In this document: positions 52,044 to 61,239 of the stretch, piece after piece
Numbering within the stretch: the stretch's first letter is position 1
Layout: each line of letters starts with the position of its first letter
Assembly: GCF_013155545.1 (NCBI RefSeq)
Contig: NZ_JABJVV010000022.1
Coordinates: forward strand, 1-64,000
Source: Caenimonas soli
GTDB lineage: Bacteria; Pseudomonadota; Gammaproteobacteria; Burkholderiales; Burkholderiaceae_C
DNA: 64,000 nucleotides
Direction: 5' to 3'
Position numbers and translations under genes: made by a program
Notes under the pieces: generated by a model
Databases searched by the model: none
The model's input: the letters and a program-made list of their open reading frames with translations, nothing else
What the model was told of the DNA's origin: nothing

Positions 52044-53177
52044 TCAGCGCTGCTCGATCTTCACGACGGTGAGATCCAGGTAGGTCGCTTCGCCCATGTT
52101 CACGCGGATGCGCACCGGCAGGTATTGCAGGCTGGGTGCGAACCACATCTCGGCGGTGATATTGCCTCGTGGATTGGCGATGGGGCGGGGCTTCAGGTGG
52201 AACGCCTCGAACGATCCCAGCTCCGGGCTTTGGAGCATCTCCTTGCCGACGACGTCGTAGGTCCACAAATCCACCGCGCCGGGGCGCGCCATCCAGAAGC
52301 TCACGCTGCGGCCGATTTCCAGCACGTCCTTGCCGCTCGCGAACCGGTGGCTGAGATCGACGAACTGGCTGGCGCTGTCCTGCACCCCCGGCGGGCGCGG
52401 CACCGTGCTGCCGTTGGCCAGGGCAATCGTTTCATCGCCCAGGCGCGCACCGCGGGGGCCGCTGGCACGCAACTCCTCGTACACCCTGGGCAGCAGGCCC
52501 TGCGGCGTGACTTCCCCCTGGCTGGTCATCACGAAGGAGGTCAGGCCGGTGAGGACCATGTCCACCTTGGTCTGGTAGCGGTCGCCGTCGCGCTGCCATT
52601 GCACCCGGGCGCTGCCATATAGTTCGGCGGTGCCGCGGTACTGTCCGCTGAGGCGGTAATTCAGGCGGGTGTCCGCAGGCCAGCTGTCCAGCGTGGCAAC
52701 GGGAGCGGCCGGGGCGGCCGGGGCGGCCGGGGCGGCCGAGGCAGCCGACGCGGGCTGGGCCGGCTCCGGCGCAGGCGCCGATGCGGGTGGGGTGGCGGCG
52801 GCCGCAGTGTTTTCGGGTGCACTGACCGGCTCTTGCGGTGGCTGAGGCGCCTGCGCCACGGGCTGAGGCAGCGGTTCCGGTGCGGAGGCGGGCGAAGCGG
52901 GCGGCAAGGCGCCGGCCGGCCTCGTGATGGCCGTGACAGCGGGTCGCTTGGGCCGGGCCGCCGCAGGCTTGCGCGGCGGCGGTGCCGGCGCCGCCGCCGG
53001 TGCCTCGGGACGAAGCAGCCGCGTGAACATCGGCGTGGCCAGCGGCCGCAGCAGAGGCGTCTGGTCCAATTGCCGCGACAGCCAGTTCAGCGTCAGGGCG
53101 TGAACGAGCACGACGATCGCCAACAGCGCCGCGAGGCGCCAGCCGGCGCCGGCGCTCAGGCGTGCGCGGCCAGCCAC
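52044..53177 (-). CDS. DUF3108 domain protein with Pro/Ala-rich linker
   Basis: The 377-residue protein starts at a GTG at 53177 (VAGRARLSAGAGWRLAALL), overlapping the M61 peptidase stop by 22 bases. One transmembrane helix lies near residues 15-32. A Pro/Ala-rich linker of about 110 residues follows (about 55-160), then a DUF3108 beta-rich periplasmic domain (about 165-377, LNYRLSGQYRGTAELYGSARVQW). The anchored-linker-domain shape recalls TonB, but no TonB motif is present. It belongs to the dsbC-M61-DUF3108 operon. Function unknown. Confidence 0.82.
   Translation of the reverse strand: MAGRARLSAGAGWRLAALLAIVVLVHALTLNWLSRQLDQTPLLRPLATPMFTRLLRPEAPAAAPAPPPRKPAAARPKRPAVTAITRPAGALPPASPASAPEPLPQPVAQAPQPPQEPVSAPENTAAAATPPASAPAPEPAQPASAASAAPAAPAAPAAPVATLDSWPADTRLNYRLSGQYRGTAELYGSARVQWQRDGDRYQTKVDMVLTGLTSFVMTSQGEVTPQGLLPRVYEELRASGPRGARLGDETIALANGSTVPRPPGVQDSASQFVDLSHRFASGKDVLEIGRSVSFWMARPGAVDLWTYDVVGKEMLQSPELGSFEAFHLKPRPIANPRGNITAEMWFAPSLQYLPVRIRVNMGEATYLDLTVVKIEQR
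52705..52740 (-). repeat. Four tandem 9-bp coding repeats
   Basis: GCGGCCGGG recurs four times (last copy ending GAG), encoding Ala-Pro-Ala in the linker of the DUF3108 protein. Unit length keeps the frame, so slippage would change linker length only. Confidence 0.85.
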
Positions 53178-54916
53178 GGCTGGGCGCGGCCGGGGTCGCG
53201 CAAGACCAGCCGCCAGGTAGTCACCGCGGACGGCAGGTTCAACTCGAGCCGCAACAGGCGGCGGTCCCGTGCCACCAATGCCGTTACCTTCTTGTGGCTG
53301 CCGGCGTAAAGGAGCAGGTCGTCGAGCTTGGTCATGCGCCAACCGGTCGCGCCGATTTCAATACCCAGCCACTCGTCGTTGGCGGCGAAACCGGCCTGTT
53401 CGGCCGCGCCTCCGCGCAGCACGGTCTTGATCACGACACCTGCGGTTTCCGTGGCGCGAATGCCCAGCCGCTGTTGCAGTTGCGCGGGCTCTTCCAAGAC
53501 CACCACGCCGAGCGGCTGCAGCAATTCCTCCAGCGGAAGCTCGCGCGTGCCGTGAACCCACGACGCGATCTCGCGCGTGAAAGCCCGTCCGCCCAGTTCC
53601 TTCAGGACCGCCGCGAAATCTGCCTCTGCCATGGGACCTGCCTTGCAGCGCTGCCACAGGGCCCGCATCACTTCATCCAGCGTGGTGTGGCCCTCGGCGC
53701 GCAGTGTGAGGTCGAAGCATAGCGCCACCAATGCACCCTTGGTGTAGTAGCTGACGGTGGCGTTGGCAGTGTTCTCGTCCTGGCGGTAGTACTTGACCCA
53801 GGCGTCGAAGCTGGCCTGGGCCACGGACTGCACTTCGCGGCCCGGGGTCTGCAGCACCTGGTTGATGGTCTTGTTCAGCAGCTTGATGTAGGTGGCGTCG
53901 TCGATCAGTCCGGCGCGGCGCAGCAGCAGGTCGTCGTAATAGCTGGTGAAACCCTCGAAGAACCAGAGCAGGTGCGTGTAGTTCTCGCCGGTGTAGTCGT
54001 AGTGGGTGAACTCCGCCGGCCGCAGATGCTTGACGTTCCAGGTGTGGAAGTACTCGTGGCTGATCAGGCCCAGCAGGGTGATGTAGCCATCGTTCAGGCG
54101 CGCCTCGCCCAGCCGCGGCAGGTCGCGCCGCGAAGCGATCAGTGCGGTGGAGTTGCGATGCTCCAGTCCGCCATAGCCGTCGTCCACCACATTGAGCATG
54201 AACAGGTAGCTCTTGTGCGGCGGGCGCTTGCGGTCATGCCAGAAGCGGATCTCGGTCTCGCAGATCTTGTGCACGTCGGCCAGCAGCCGCGCATGGTCGA
54301 GCGATTCGCTGGCGCCGGCCACCACCAGCCGGTGCGGCACGCCGCCGGCCTTGAACTCGCCGCTCCAGAAGGCGCCCATCTCCACGGGGCAATCGACCAG
54401 CTCGTCGTAGTCCGCTGCCAGGTAGGTGCCGAAACCGCGCTTGCCCACCCTGTGCGGAGCCAGGCCCGTCGCCACTTCCCAGTGGCTCATCCCCTTCACG
54501 GCCAGCAGCTCCAGCGAATGTACCGAGCTTTCCTGCTCGTGCACCCTCAGGCACAGGCTGGTTCCGTTGAAGAAGCCCCGCTGCGTGTCCAGCCAGGCCG
54601 TGCGCACCGAGTTGTCGAAGGCATAGACCTCGTAGCTCAATATCAGCGGGCTGCTGGGAACGCACTCGATCTGCCAGTCGCATTTGTCCAGTTGCTGGAC
54701 TGCGACTGGTCGGCCGTCTTGCCGGGCCGTCAGGCGCTGCAGGTTCTTCGAAAACTCCCGCACCAGGTAGCTGCCCGGAATCCAGACCGGCAGCGATACG
54801 CGCTGCTGGGCCGCGGGCTGATCGATGCTGAGCGTGACGTGGAACAGGTGGGCGTGCAGGTCCGCCGCTTCCACCCGGTAGTGGATGCTGGCGCCGCGTG
54901 GCGGAGACGGCGTCAC
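53156..54916 (-). CDS. M61-family metallopeptidase (glycyl aminopeptidase-like)
   Basis: The 586-residue peptidase has the zinc motif HEYFH (about residues 283-289, LISHEYFHTWNVKHLRP) and the third ligand Glu in FFEGFTSYYDDL about 25 residues later. A PDZ-like domain lies near the C-terminus (about 470-560). No signal peptide is visible in the MTPSPPRGASIHYRVEA start. The GTG at 54916 overlaps the dsbC stop by four bases (GTGA); the longer frame upstream lies inside dsbC. M61 enzymes are often involved in peptide turnover; substrate unknown. Confidence 0.9.
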   Translation of the reverse strand: MTPSPPRGASIHYRVEAADLHAHLFHVTLSIDQPAAQQRVSLPVWIPGSYLVREFSKNLQRLTARQDGRPVAVQQLDKCDWQIECVPSSPLILSYEVYAFDNSVRTAWLDTQRGFFNGTSLCLRVHEQESSVHSLELLAVKGMSHWEVATGLAPHRVGKRGFGTYLAADYDELVDCPVEMGAFWSGEFKAGGVPHRLVVAGASESLDHARLLADVHKICETEIRFWHDRKRPPHKSYLFMLNVVDDGYGGLEHRNSTALIASRRDLPRLGEARLNDGYITLLGLISHEYFHTWNVKHLRPAEFTHYDYTGENYTHLLWFFEGFTSYYDDLLLRRAGLIDDATYIKLLNKTINQVLQTPGREVQSVAQASFDAWVKYYRQDENTANATVSYYTKGALVALCFDLTLRAEGHTTLDEVMRALWQRCKAGPMAEADFAAVLKELGGRAFTREIASWVHGTRELPLEELLQPLGVVVLEEPAQLQQRLGIRATETAGVVIKTVLRGGAAEQAGFAANDEWLGIEIGATGWRMTKLDDLLLYAGSHKKVTALVARDRRLLRLELNLPSAVTTWRLVLRDPGRAQPWLAAHA

Positions 54917-55632
54917 TGCTTCGCGTCGGCCAGCAGTTTCTCGACCTGCGCGGCACCGATGGCGCCCGGAACACGGGTCCCATCGGCGAACACCAGCGTA
55001 GGCGTGCCGGTGATCTTGTACTTCTTGCCGAATTCGACGTTGCGCGCGATGGCCCCGGCGTCGCAGCTGGCCGCTGGCGCCGCCTGGTCGCGCACCATGA
55101 GGTCCAGCCAGGCTTTCGCCTTGTCCTTGGCGCACCAGATGTTGCGGGACTTTTCGCCGGAGTCCGGGCCCAGGATCGGATACAGGAACATGTACACCGT
55201 GACGTTGTCCACTTTCTGCAAGTCGCGTTCGAAGCGCTTGCAGTAACCGCAGTTCGGGTCTTCGAAAACGGCGACCTTGCGCTTGCCATTGCCGCGCACG
55301 ATGGTGAACGCGTCCTTGACGGGCAGCGCCGAGAAGTCGATCGCCATCAGCTTTTCCATGCGCTCCTCGGTGAGGTTGCGCTGCTGTTTGGTATCGATCA
55401 GCTGGCCGTGGATCAGGAAGTTGCCGTCGGCGTCGGTATAGAACAGCTCGGTGCCTACCCGCACTTCGAAGAGGCTGGACATCGGGGTCTTGTTGATCTC
55501 GTCGATCTTGCCCAGCTGCGGCAGCCGCTCCGCGAGGTTCTTGCGGATGGCCGCTTCCTGCGCCTGCGCCGTGCCGGCCAGCAGGCCGGCGGCCACCAAG
55601 GCTGCCAGCGCAGCGCGTTTGATCAGTGTCAT
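54913..55632 (-). CDS. dsbC: DsbC-family thiol:disulfide isomerase
   Basis: The 239-residue periplasmic isomerase has a signal peptide (residues 1-24, LLAGTAQAQ) and an N-terminal dimerization domain (about 28-90). The thioredoxin-like domain carries the active site CGYC at 128-131 and the cis-proline loop TGTPTLVFADG. A second cysteine pair (IWCAKDKAK, ASCDAG) is typical. It repairs wrong disulfides in secreted proteins, kept reduced by DsbD. The GTGA overlap with the M61 gene indicates coupling. Confidence 0.94.
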   Translation of the reverse strand: MTLIKRAALAALVAAGLLAGTAQAQEAAIRKNLAERLPQLGKIDEINKTPMSSLFEVRVGTELFYTDADGNFLIHGQLIDTKQQRNLTEERMEKLMAIDFSALPVKDAFTIVRGNGKRKVAVFEDPNCGYCKRFERDLQKVDNVTVYMFLYPILGPDSGEKSRNIWCAKDKAKAWLDLMVRDQAAPAASCDAGAIARNVEFGKKYKITGTPTLVFADGTRVPGAIGAAQVEKLLADAKQ

Positions 55633-55653
55633 TGTTGTTCCATTACTTCAAGT

Positions 55654-56766
55654 TCAAAGGCGGCCCATCGCCTGGCGCGCCACCCAATCCTTCAAAGGCC
55701 CGCTGCGATCGAACCCCGTCATGCCCCAATTGCGCAAGGTCGCCCAAGGCTCGGCCTGCTGCGCAAAAAGCTGCTGCAGGCCATCCGTCGCGCCGGCCAT
55801 CGCCAGCACGTCGGCCTTGCGCGAGCGCTCGAAACGCCGCAACAGCTTCAGATCGCCGACGCTGCGCCAGTACTCGCGCTGGTGCAGCACCTGCGCCAGT
55901 TCCCTGGCATCGGCCAGCCCCAGGTTCAGTCCCTGGCCCGCCAGGGGATGCACGGTGTGGGCGGCATCGCCCGCCAGCACCCAACCGGGACCGCACCAGC
56001 GGTCGGCCTGGGCCAGCTGCAAGGGCCACGCGGCCCGCTCGCTCGCCAAGCTCAGCTTGCCCAGGGCCCGATGGCTGGCCGCTTCCAGCTGCGCTTCGAA
56101 GGCTGCATTGTCTGACGCGAGCAAATCCGTCGCTCGCTGCTCCTCGACTGACCACACAACGGCCACCGAGTTCCCGTTGGCCCCCGGTTCGGACCCGCCT
56201 AAGGGCAGAAAAGCCAGGATTTCGCCTTCCGCGAACCACTGCCGCGCCAGCCGGTCATGGGGTTTCTCACAGTGGAGCCGCGCCGCGATGGCGCGCTGCC
56301 GGTAAGACGTGACCTCGAACTGGACGCCGAACTCGGCGCGGGCGGTGCTGGCCCTGCCCTCGCAGATCACGGTGAGTGCAGCAGGCGCCGGCGCGTCCAG
56401 CCATTCCACCAGCGGCTGGTAGCGCAAGGCATCGGCCAGGCGTTCCTGCAGCCCCTGCACATCGACGATCCAGGCCAGGGCCGGTGCGCCATGGGCTTGG
56501 GCATCGAAATGCACCTCGCCGCCCTCGTCGCCGTGCACACGCATGCCCAGTACCGGCGTGGCGTGCTGGGCGTCCGGCCAGGCGCGCAGCATCTCGAGCA
56601 AATCCTTGGAGGCGGCATTGAGCGCATAGGCCCGCACATCGCTGGCCGCGCCGCTCGCAGGCGCGGCGTCGCGCACCAGGCCCACGCGCAGCCTGTCGCG
56701 CGCCAGCAGCAGGGCCAGGGTCCGGCCGACGACGCCGGCGCCGCGGATACAAACATCGGGGACCAT
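55654..56766 (-). CDS. UbiH-like FAD-dependent monooxygenase
   Basis: The 370-residue flavoprotein has an N-terminal GAGVVGRTLALLLARD dinucleotide fold and the C-terminal FAD motif GWVLAGDAAHTVHPLAGQGLNLG near residue 270. It belongs to the ring hydroxylases of ubiquinone synthesis (UbiH/UbiI/UbiM type). Which carbon it hydroxylates cannot be told from the sequence. The ATG at 56766 (MVPDVCIRG) is chosen; the frame extends upstream into the divergent neighbour. It lies 21 bases upstream of dsbC on the same strand and is divergent from the MOSC gene (34 bases). Confidence 0.87.
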   Translation of the reverse strand: MVPDVCIRGAGVVGRTLALLLARDRLRVGLVRDAAPASGAASDVRAYALNAASKDLLEMLRAWPDAQHATPVLGMRVHGDEGGEVHFDAQAHGAPALAWIVDVQGLQERLADALRYQPLVEWLDAPAPAALTVICEGRASTARAEFGVQFEVTSYRQRAIAARLHCEKPHDRLARQWFAEGEILAFLPLGGSEPGANGNSVAVVWSVEEQRATDLLASDNAAFEAQLEAASHRALGKLSLASERAAWPLQLAQADRWCGPGWVLAGDAAHTVHPLAGQGLNLGLADARELAQVLHQREYWRSVGDLKLLRRFERSRKADVLAMAGATDGLQQLFAQQAEPWATLRNWGMTGFDRSGPLKDWVARQAMGRL

Positions 56767-56800
56767 GGGGGGATTGTAGGAGCGGGGCACAATCACGTTC

Positions 56801-57664
56801 ATGAGCTCCTCAATGCCCGACGTCAACACCCGTATCGCCCGCCTGTTCGTGTATCCCGTCAAATCCTGCGCCGGCGTGGAATTGCAGGAAGCCGTGCTCA
56901 CCGAAACCGGCCTGGACCTGGACCGCGCCTGGATGGTGGTGGACGAAAAAGGCGAATTCGTCAGCCAGCGCGAACTGCCCCGCATGGCCCTGGTGCAGGT
57001 GCAGCTGAAGCACTATGAGGTGGTGCTGCGCGCGCCGGGCATGCTGGCCTTGCACCTGTCCATCGATGCCGTGGAGGAACCCGTGAAGGTGCGCGTCTGG
57101 GATGACGAAGTCAGCGCTTATGACATGGGCGGCGTCGCTGCGCAGTGGTTCAGCGATTTCCTCGGCCAAAAACTTCGGCTGGTGCGCTTCGATCCCGAGC
57201 AGCGACGCCTGTCCAGCCTGAAATGGACCGGCGGCGTGGAGGCGACCAACCAGTTCAGCGATGGCTTCCCCCTCCTGGTCGCGAGCGAAGGATCGCTCAC
57301 CGAGCTGAATCGCCGGCTGGCTGCGGCCGGGCATGGCCCGGTGGGCATAGAGCGCTTCCGGCCCAACATCGTGCTGGCGGGCCTGGAGGCCCACGATGAA
57401 GACCGGCTCGACGTGCTGCGGATCGCCGCCGCGCAGGAGGTTCAGCTGAAACCGGTCAAGCCCTGCCCGCGCTGCCCCATCCCCAACATCGATCCGGCCA
57501 CGGCCGAAACCGCGACGCATGTGTCCGATACCCTGCAGACCTATCGCAGCAACGAGCTTGTCAATGGCGCCGTGACCTTCGGCATGAACGCCATCGTGCT
57601 GCAGGGCATCGACCAGACCCTGCGCGTGGGCCAGTCCGTCACGGCCGACTGGCGATTCGACTGA
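56801..57664 (+). CDS. MOSC domain-containing molybdenum-cofactor sulfurase-like protein
   Basis: The 287-residue protein has an MOSC N-terminal beta-barrel (about 1-110, RLFVYPVKSCAGVEL) and an MOSC domain (about 130-285). The conserved cysteine is in CPRCPIPNIDP (near 228). Family members such as YcbX bind the molybdenum cofactor and reduce N-hydroxylated compounds; the C-terminal ferredoxin domain of YcbX is missing. Start MSSSMPDVNTRIARLFVYP. Its last 26 bases overlap the convergent GGDEF-like gene. Confidence 0.9.
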   Translation: MSSSMPDVNTRIARLFVYPVKSCAGVELQEAVLTETGLDLDRAWMVVDEKGEFVSQRELPRMALVQVQLKHYEVVLRAPGMLALHLSIDAVEEPVKVRVWDDEVSAYDMGGVAAQWFSDFLGQKLRLVRFDPEQRRLSSLKWTGGVEATNQFSDGFPLLVASEGSLTELNRRLAAAGHGPVGIERFRPNIVLAGLEAHDEDRLDVLRIAAAQEVQLKPVKPCPRCPIPNIDPATAETATHVSDTLQTYRSNELVNGAVTFGMNAIVLQGIDQTLRVGQSVTADWRFD

Positions 57665-59498
57665 GGCTGATTCCCGCGGAGACCCTTGCGCCTTCAGGCA
57701 CTGGCAGCCCGCTGTCCGATTCGAGCATCGACGAGTCCGACTCCATCGGCGCCGGCTGCGTCACCTCGGGCTCGAGGAAGCGGATCGGGCGGCGCGTGCG
57801 CGGTGACATGCCGCCCAGCAGCCCGTCGAGCGCATCCGCGAGCTCGGGCGCCTCGGACATCCGTTCGTCGAGCAGTACCGCCGCGATATGGAACTGCAAG
57901 GTGACGTCCGGTTTCAGGCCCTTGAGCGGCATCAGGCCCGCGGCGATCAAGCGCGCGGCGCGGTCGGTCACCGCGATGCGCGATGTCACGCCTTCCAGGA
58001 TCAGGCCGAAGCGTGCCTCGCCGATGCGGCTGACGGTGTCGACGTCGCGCAGCAGCCGGCGCAGCTTGATCACACTGCGCAGCAGGCTTTGCTCGGCCAC
58101 GGCCGAACCGTAGTAGTCCTTGATGCGCGGGTAGTTGATCAGGTCGATGAACACGACCGCGGCGTTTTCCTTGTCGCGTTTGTGGCGCGCCACCACCTGG
58201 CGCAGCCGGTCGTGGAACAGGTGCGGCGCCAGCAGGCCGGTGAGCGCGTCCTGGCTGGAAAGCGCCTGCTCGCGGATTTCCGCCCCGTGCCGCTCGCGCG
58301 AGCGGATGTTCAATGCGACCAGCAGTAGCGGCACCTGCAGGGCGGTCGCCACCACCACCGCGTACTGCGTGCCGAACGAGACCGGCAGCCAGCCGAACAA
58401 GCGCAGCACGCCCATGCCGATCGCCATCGCGAATGGAGAGTAGGCCACCAGCACCCAGGCGCCCACGATGTCGCCTCGGCGCCAGCCCGCCGTCGCGATC
58501 CAGATGTTGGTCAGCGAGGTTGCGGCCAAGTAGGCAGCAACCGCCATCAGACCCACGGGCTTGTCCAACACCGGGTACACGGCGGCCAGCACGATGCCGG
58601 CGAGTCCCGCCCAGTACGCCATTTCGTCGATGACCGGATGGCGGGCCGATATCCCGGTGAGGTTGCGCACGAACAGCAGGGCCGCGGCAGCGGCGAGTAT
58701 GGCCAGGCAGGCTTGGGGCGCATCGCCCAGCGCCCCGAACTCGGGCCAGATCAGGTGCGCCGCCACACCCGTGTAGGCGGTGACGCCCAGCATGGTGACC
58801 AGTGCGTACAAGGCGTACCACGCATACACGCGGTCGCGGTACACCAGGGTCTGGGCCAGGCAGGTGGCGATCAGCAGCATCAGTGCGCCGAAGGTGAGGC
58901 CCAGCCCCAGGTATTCGATCTGGATGCGCTGGTCGTAGGCCGACTCCGAAATCAGCTGGACCGGGAAGTTGGCGGGGGTGAGATGCTTGATGCGCACATA
59001 GACATCGCGAACCTCTCCGGAGGGCAAGTCCAGGCGGAAGTGCGGGTAGCGGCCGGGCTCGGGCCAGGCCGCCACGGCGATCATGTCGCCAGCCGTCTGG
59101 CTCAGCCACTGCCCGCGGGCGTCCCGCTGGTAGACGGTCGCGAAATCGAGCACGGGCATCGGCAGAGCCATCAGCCAGCCATTGCGATCGTTGCGGCCGC
59201 GCACCAGCCGGTAATGCAACCAGAGGGCACCGTCTTTGCCGAGCGAGTAGATCAGCTCGGCGCGGGCCGGCTGGAACAGCGACGGCCCGCCCTGCAGGGC
59301 CTGTTCGAGCGTGGCGGTGCCGCGCGGATCCACCCATGCGCCCGCCAGTCCCTGGGCATCCAGCGGCCCCTGCGTATCGCTGAGCTGCACGGGAGGCGGC
59401 GGCTGTCCTTGGGTCGCGGCGGCGGCCCAGCCCGAGAGCAGCAACGCCACCATGCCCGCGCGCAGGGCATCGCGGGCAGCGTGAGCGATGCATCGCAT
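57639..59498 (-). CDS. 7TM-DISM sensor with degenerate GGDEF domain
   Basis: The 619-residue protein has a signal-like N-terminus, an extracytoplasmic 7TMR-DISM type domain (about 40-175) and seven transmembrane helices (about 185-390). A GGDEF-like domain (about 420-570) follows. Its signature is IGEARFG instead of GGDEF, and the substrate Asn/Asp and GH positions are also changed (YGSAVAEQ). It therefore probably lacks diguanylate cyclase activity and may act as a receptor. The start at 59498 (MRCIAHAARDAL) is chosen; the frame opens 30 codons earlier in ychF's upstream region. Confidence 0.85.
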   Translation of the reverse strand: MRCIAHAARDALRAGMVALLLSGWAAAATQGQPPPPVQLSDTQGPLDAQGLAGAWVDPRGTATLEQALQGGPSLFQPARAELIYSLGKDGALWLHYRLVRGRNDRNGWLMALPMPVLDFATVYQRDARGQWLSQTAGDMIAVAAWPEPGRYPHFRLDLPSGEVRDVYVRIKHLTPANFPVQLISESAYDQRIQIEYLGLGLTFGALMLLIATCLAQTLVYRDRVYAWYALYALVTMLGVTAYTGVAAHLIWPEFGALGDAPQACLAILAAAAALLFVRNLTGISARHPVIDEMAYWAGLAGIVLAAVYPVLDKPVGLMAVAAYLAATSLTNIWIATAGWRRGDIVGAWVLVAYSPFAMAIGMGVLRLFGWLPVSFGTQYAVVVATALQVPLLLVALNIRSRERHGAEIREQALSSQDALTGLLAPHLFHDRLRQVVARHKRDKENAAVVFIDLINYPRIKDYYGSAVAEQSLLRSVIKLRRLLRDVDTVSRIGEARFGLILEGVTSRIAVTDRAARLIAAGLMPLKGLKPDVTLQFHIAAVLLDERMSEAPELADALDGLLGGMSPRTRRPIRFLEPEVTQPAPMESDSSMLESDSGLPVPEGARVSAGISLSRIASRP

Positions 59499-59529
59499 AC
59501 ACTTTCGGGCTTGATTTTCTGGAACTGCC

Positions 59530-60624
59530 ATGAGCTTGAAGTGCGGGATTGTAGGGTTGCCCAACGTAGGGAAATCCACCTTGTTCAATGCGTTGACAAA
59601 GGCTGGGATTGCCGCGGAAAACTATCCCTTCTGCACCATCGAGCCCAACGTCGGCATCGTGGAACTGCCCGACCCGCGCCTGGCCAGGCTCTCTGAGATC
59701 GTCAAGCCCGAGCGCGTCGTGCCCGCCATCGTCGAGTTTGTCGACATCGCCGGGCTGGTCGCCGGCGCCAGCAAGGGAGAGGGCCTGGGCAACCAGTTCC
59801 TGGCGCATATCCGCGAGACCGACGCCATCGTCAACGTGGTGCGCTGCTTCGACGATCCGAACATCATCCACGTCTCGGGCAAGGTCGACCCGGTGTCGGA
59901 CATCGAGGTGATCCAGACCGAGTTGTGCCTGGCCGACCTGGGGACGGTGGACAAGACATTGCAGCGCTCGATCAAGGCGGCCAAGTCGGGCAACGACAAG
60001 GAAGCCGCCAAGCTGGTCAGCGTGCTGACCCGGGTGCAGGCGGCGCTGAACGAGGCGCAGCCGGTGCGCGCGCTCAAGTTCACCGACGAGGAGAAGGCGG
60101 TTCTCAAGCCGTTGTGCCTGATCACGGCCAAGCCGGCGATGTTCGTCGGCAACGTCGACGAGGCCGGATTCGAGAACAACCCCTACCTGGACCAGCTGCG
60201 CGCCTACGCGGCAACGCAGGGTGCGCCGGTGGTGGTGATCTGCGCGAAGATCGAAGCCGAGATGGCCGACATGAGCGACGAGGACAAGCAGATGTTCCTG
60301 GCAGAAATCGGGCAGGAGGAGCCGGGCCTGAACCGCCTGATCCGCGCGGCGTTCAAGCTGCTGGGCCTGCAAACCTATTTCACCGCCGGCGTGAAGGAAG
60401 TGCGCGCCTGGACCATCCACATCGGCGACACGGCGCCGCAGGCCGCAGGTGTGATCCACACCGATTTCGAGCGCGGATTCATCCGTGCCCAGACCATCGC
60501 CTTCGACGACTTCATCGCCTACAAGGGTGAGCAAGGCTCCAAGGACGCGGGCAAGATGCGCAGCGAAGGCAAGGAATATGTCGTCAAGGACGGCGACGTG
60601 CTGAACTTCCTGTTCAATGTGTAG
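59530..60624 (+). CDS. ychF: Redox-regulated ATPase YchF
   Basis: The 364-residue P-loop protein of the Obg/YchF family has ATP rather than GTP specificity. The P-loop is GLPNVGKS (residues 8-15). The switch region follows (ENYPFCTIEPNVGIV), then a coiled-coil arm (about 190-230) and a TGS domain (about 275-360). In E. coli it binds ribosomes and represses oxidative-stress responses. The ATG start gives MSLKCGIVGLPNVG. It overlaps the convergent yqaA stop by 11 bases. Confidence 0.95.
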   Translation: MSLKCGIVGLPNVGKSTLFNALTKAGIAAENYPFCTIEPNVGIVELPDPRLARLSEIVKPERVVPAIVEFVDIAGLVAGASKGEGLGNQFLAHIRETDAIVNVVRCFDDPNIIHVSGKVDPVSDIEVIQTELCLADLGTVDKTLQRSIKAAKSGNDKEAAKLVSVLTRVQAALNEAQPVRALKFTDEEKAVLKPLCLITAKPAMFVGNVDEAGFENNPYLDQLRAYAATQGAPVVVICAKIEAEMADMSDEDKQMFLAEIGQEEPGLNRLIRAAFKLLGLQTYFTAGVKEVRAWTIHIGDTAPQAAGVIHTDFERGFIRAQTIAFDDFIAYKGEQGSKDAGKMRSEGKEYVVKDGDVLNFLFNV

Positions 60625-61093
60625 CCGCCGTTGGCCAGACGTACAGCAGCGCGGCGGTCATCGTCACATAGCGCAGGAACTTGCCGATCAGCATGTAGCC
60701 CACGCAAGGCCAGAACGGCATCCGCAGCCAGCCGGCCACGGCGCATAGCGGATCGCCGACGATCGGCAGCCACGAGAGCAGGCAAGCCACGGGGCCCAGG
60801 CGCTCCAGCCATTCAATAGCCTTCACATGCGAGCGTGAATGGTGGTACTTGTCCACGACCTGATGGGCGCCGTAGCCCATCCACCAGTCCACGGCGCCGC
60901 CCAGTGTGTTGCCGGCAGTGGCCACGAAGACGGCGCTCCAGAACAGCTCCGGGTTCAAGCGAAGCAGGCCGTAGAGCACCGCTTCGGATCCCACCGGCAC
61001 CAGCGTGGCGGAAATGAACGCCGCGACGAACAGCGTGGAGAGCCCGAAACGAGGCAGCGCCAGCAGAGCCAGAATGGGTGCGAGCCAGTCCAT
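60614..61093 (-). CDS. YqaA family membrane protein (DedA-like)
   Basis: The 159-residue inner-membrane protein has four or five hydrophobic segments and the SNARE-associated/DedA-like motif (FVATAGNTLGGAVDWWMGYGAH, near 60) with a conserved GDPLCAVAGWLRMPFW stretch (near 112). The family is thought to move or flip lipids; activity here is not shown. It is divergent from dusB with 146 bases between starts and overlaps ychF at the 3' ends by 11 bases. Confidence 0.88.
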   Translation of the reverse strand: MDWLAPILALLALPRFGLSTLFVAAFISATLVPVGSEAVLYGLLRLNPELFWSAVFVATAGNTLGGAVDWWMGYGAHQVVDKYHHSRSHVKAIEWLERLGPVACLLSWLPIVGDPLCAVAGWLRMPFWPCVGYMLIGKFLRYVTMTAALLYVWPTAATH

Positions 61094-61239
61094 CAGTGGG
61101 AACTATTCATTGCGCGCCAGTATAGATAGGCAGGCACCGTGAACATGTAGGCGCACAAGCAGTTCTTTATTTCAATGGCTGAAATGCGGCGGGCATACAA
61201 TCGTGCCTCATTTTTCAGCAGACGCCTTCCTCCCACCGC

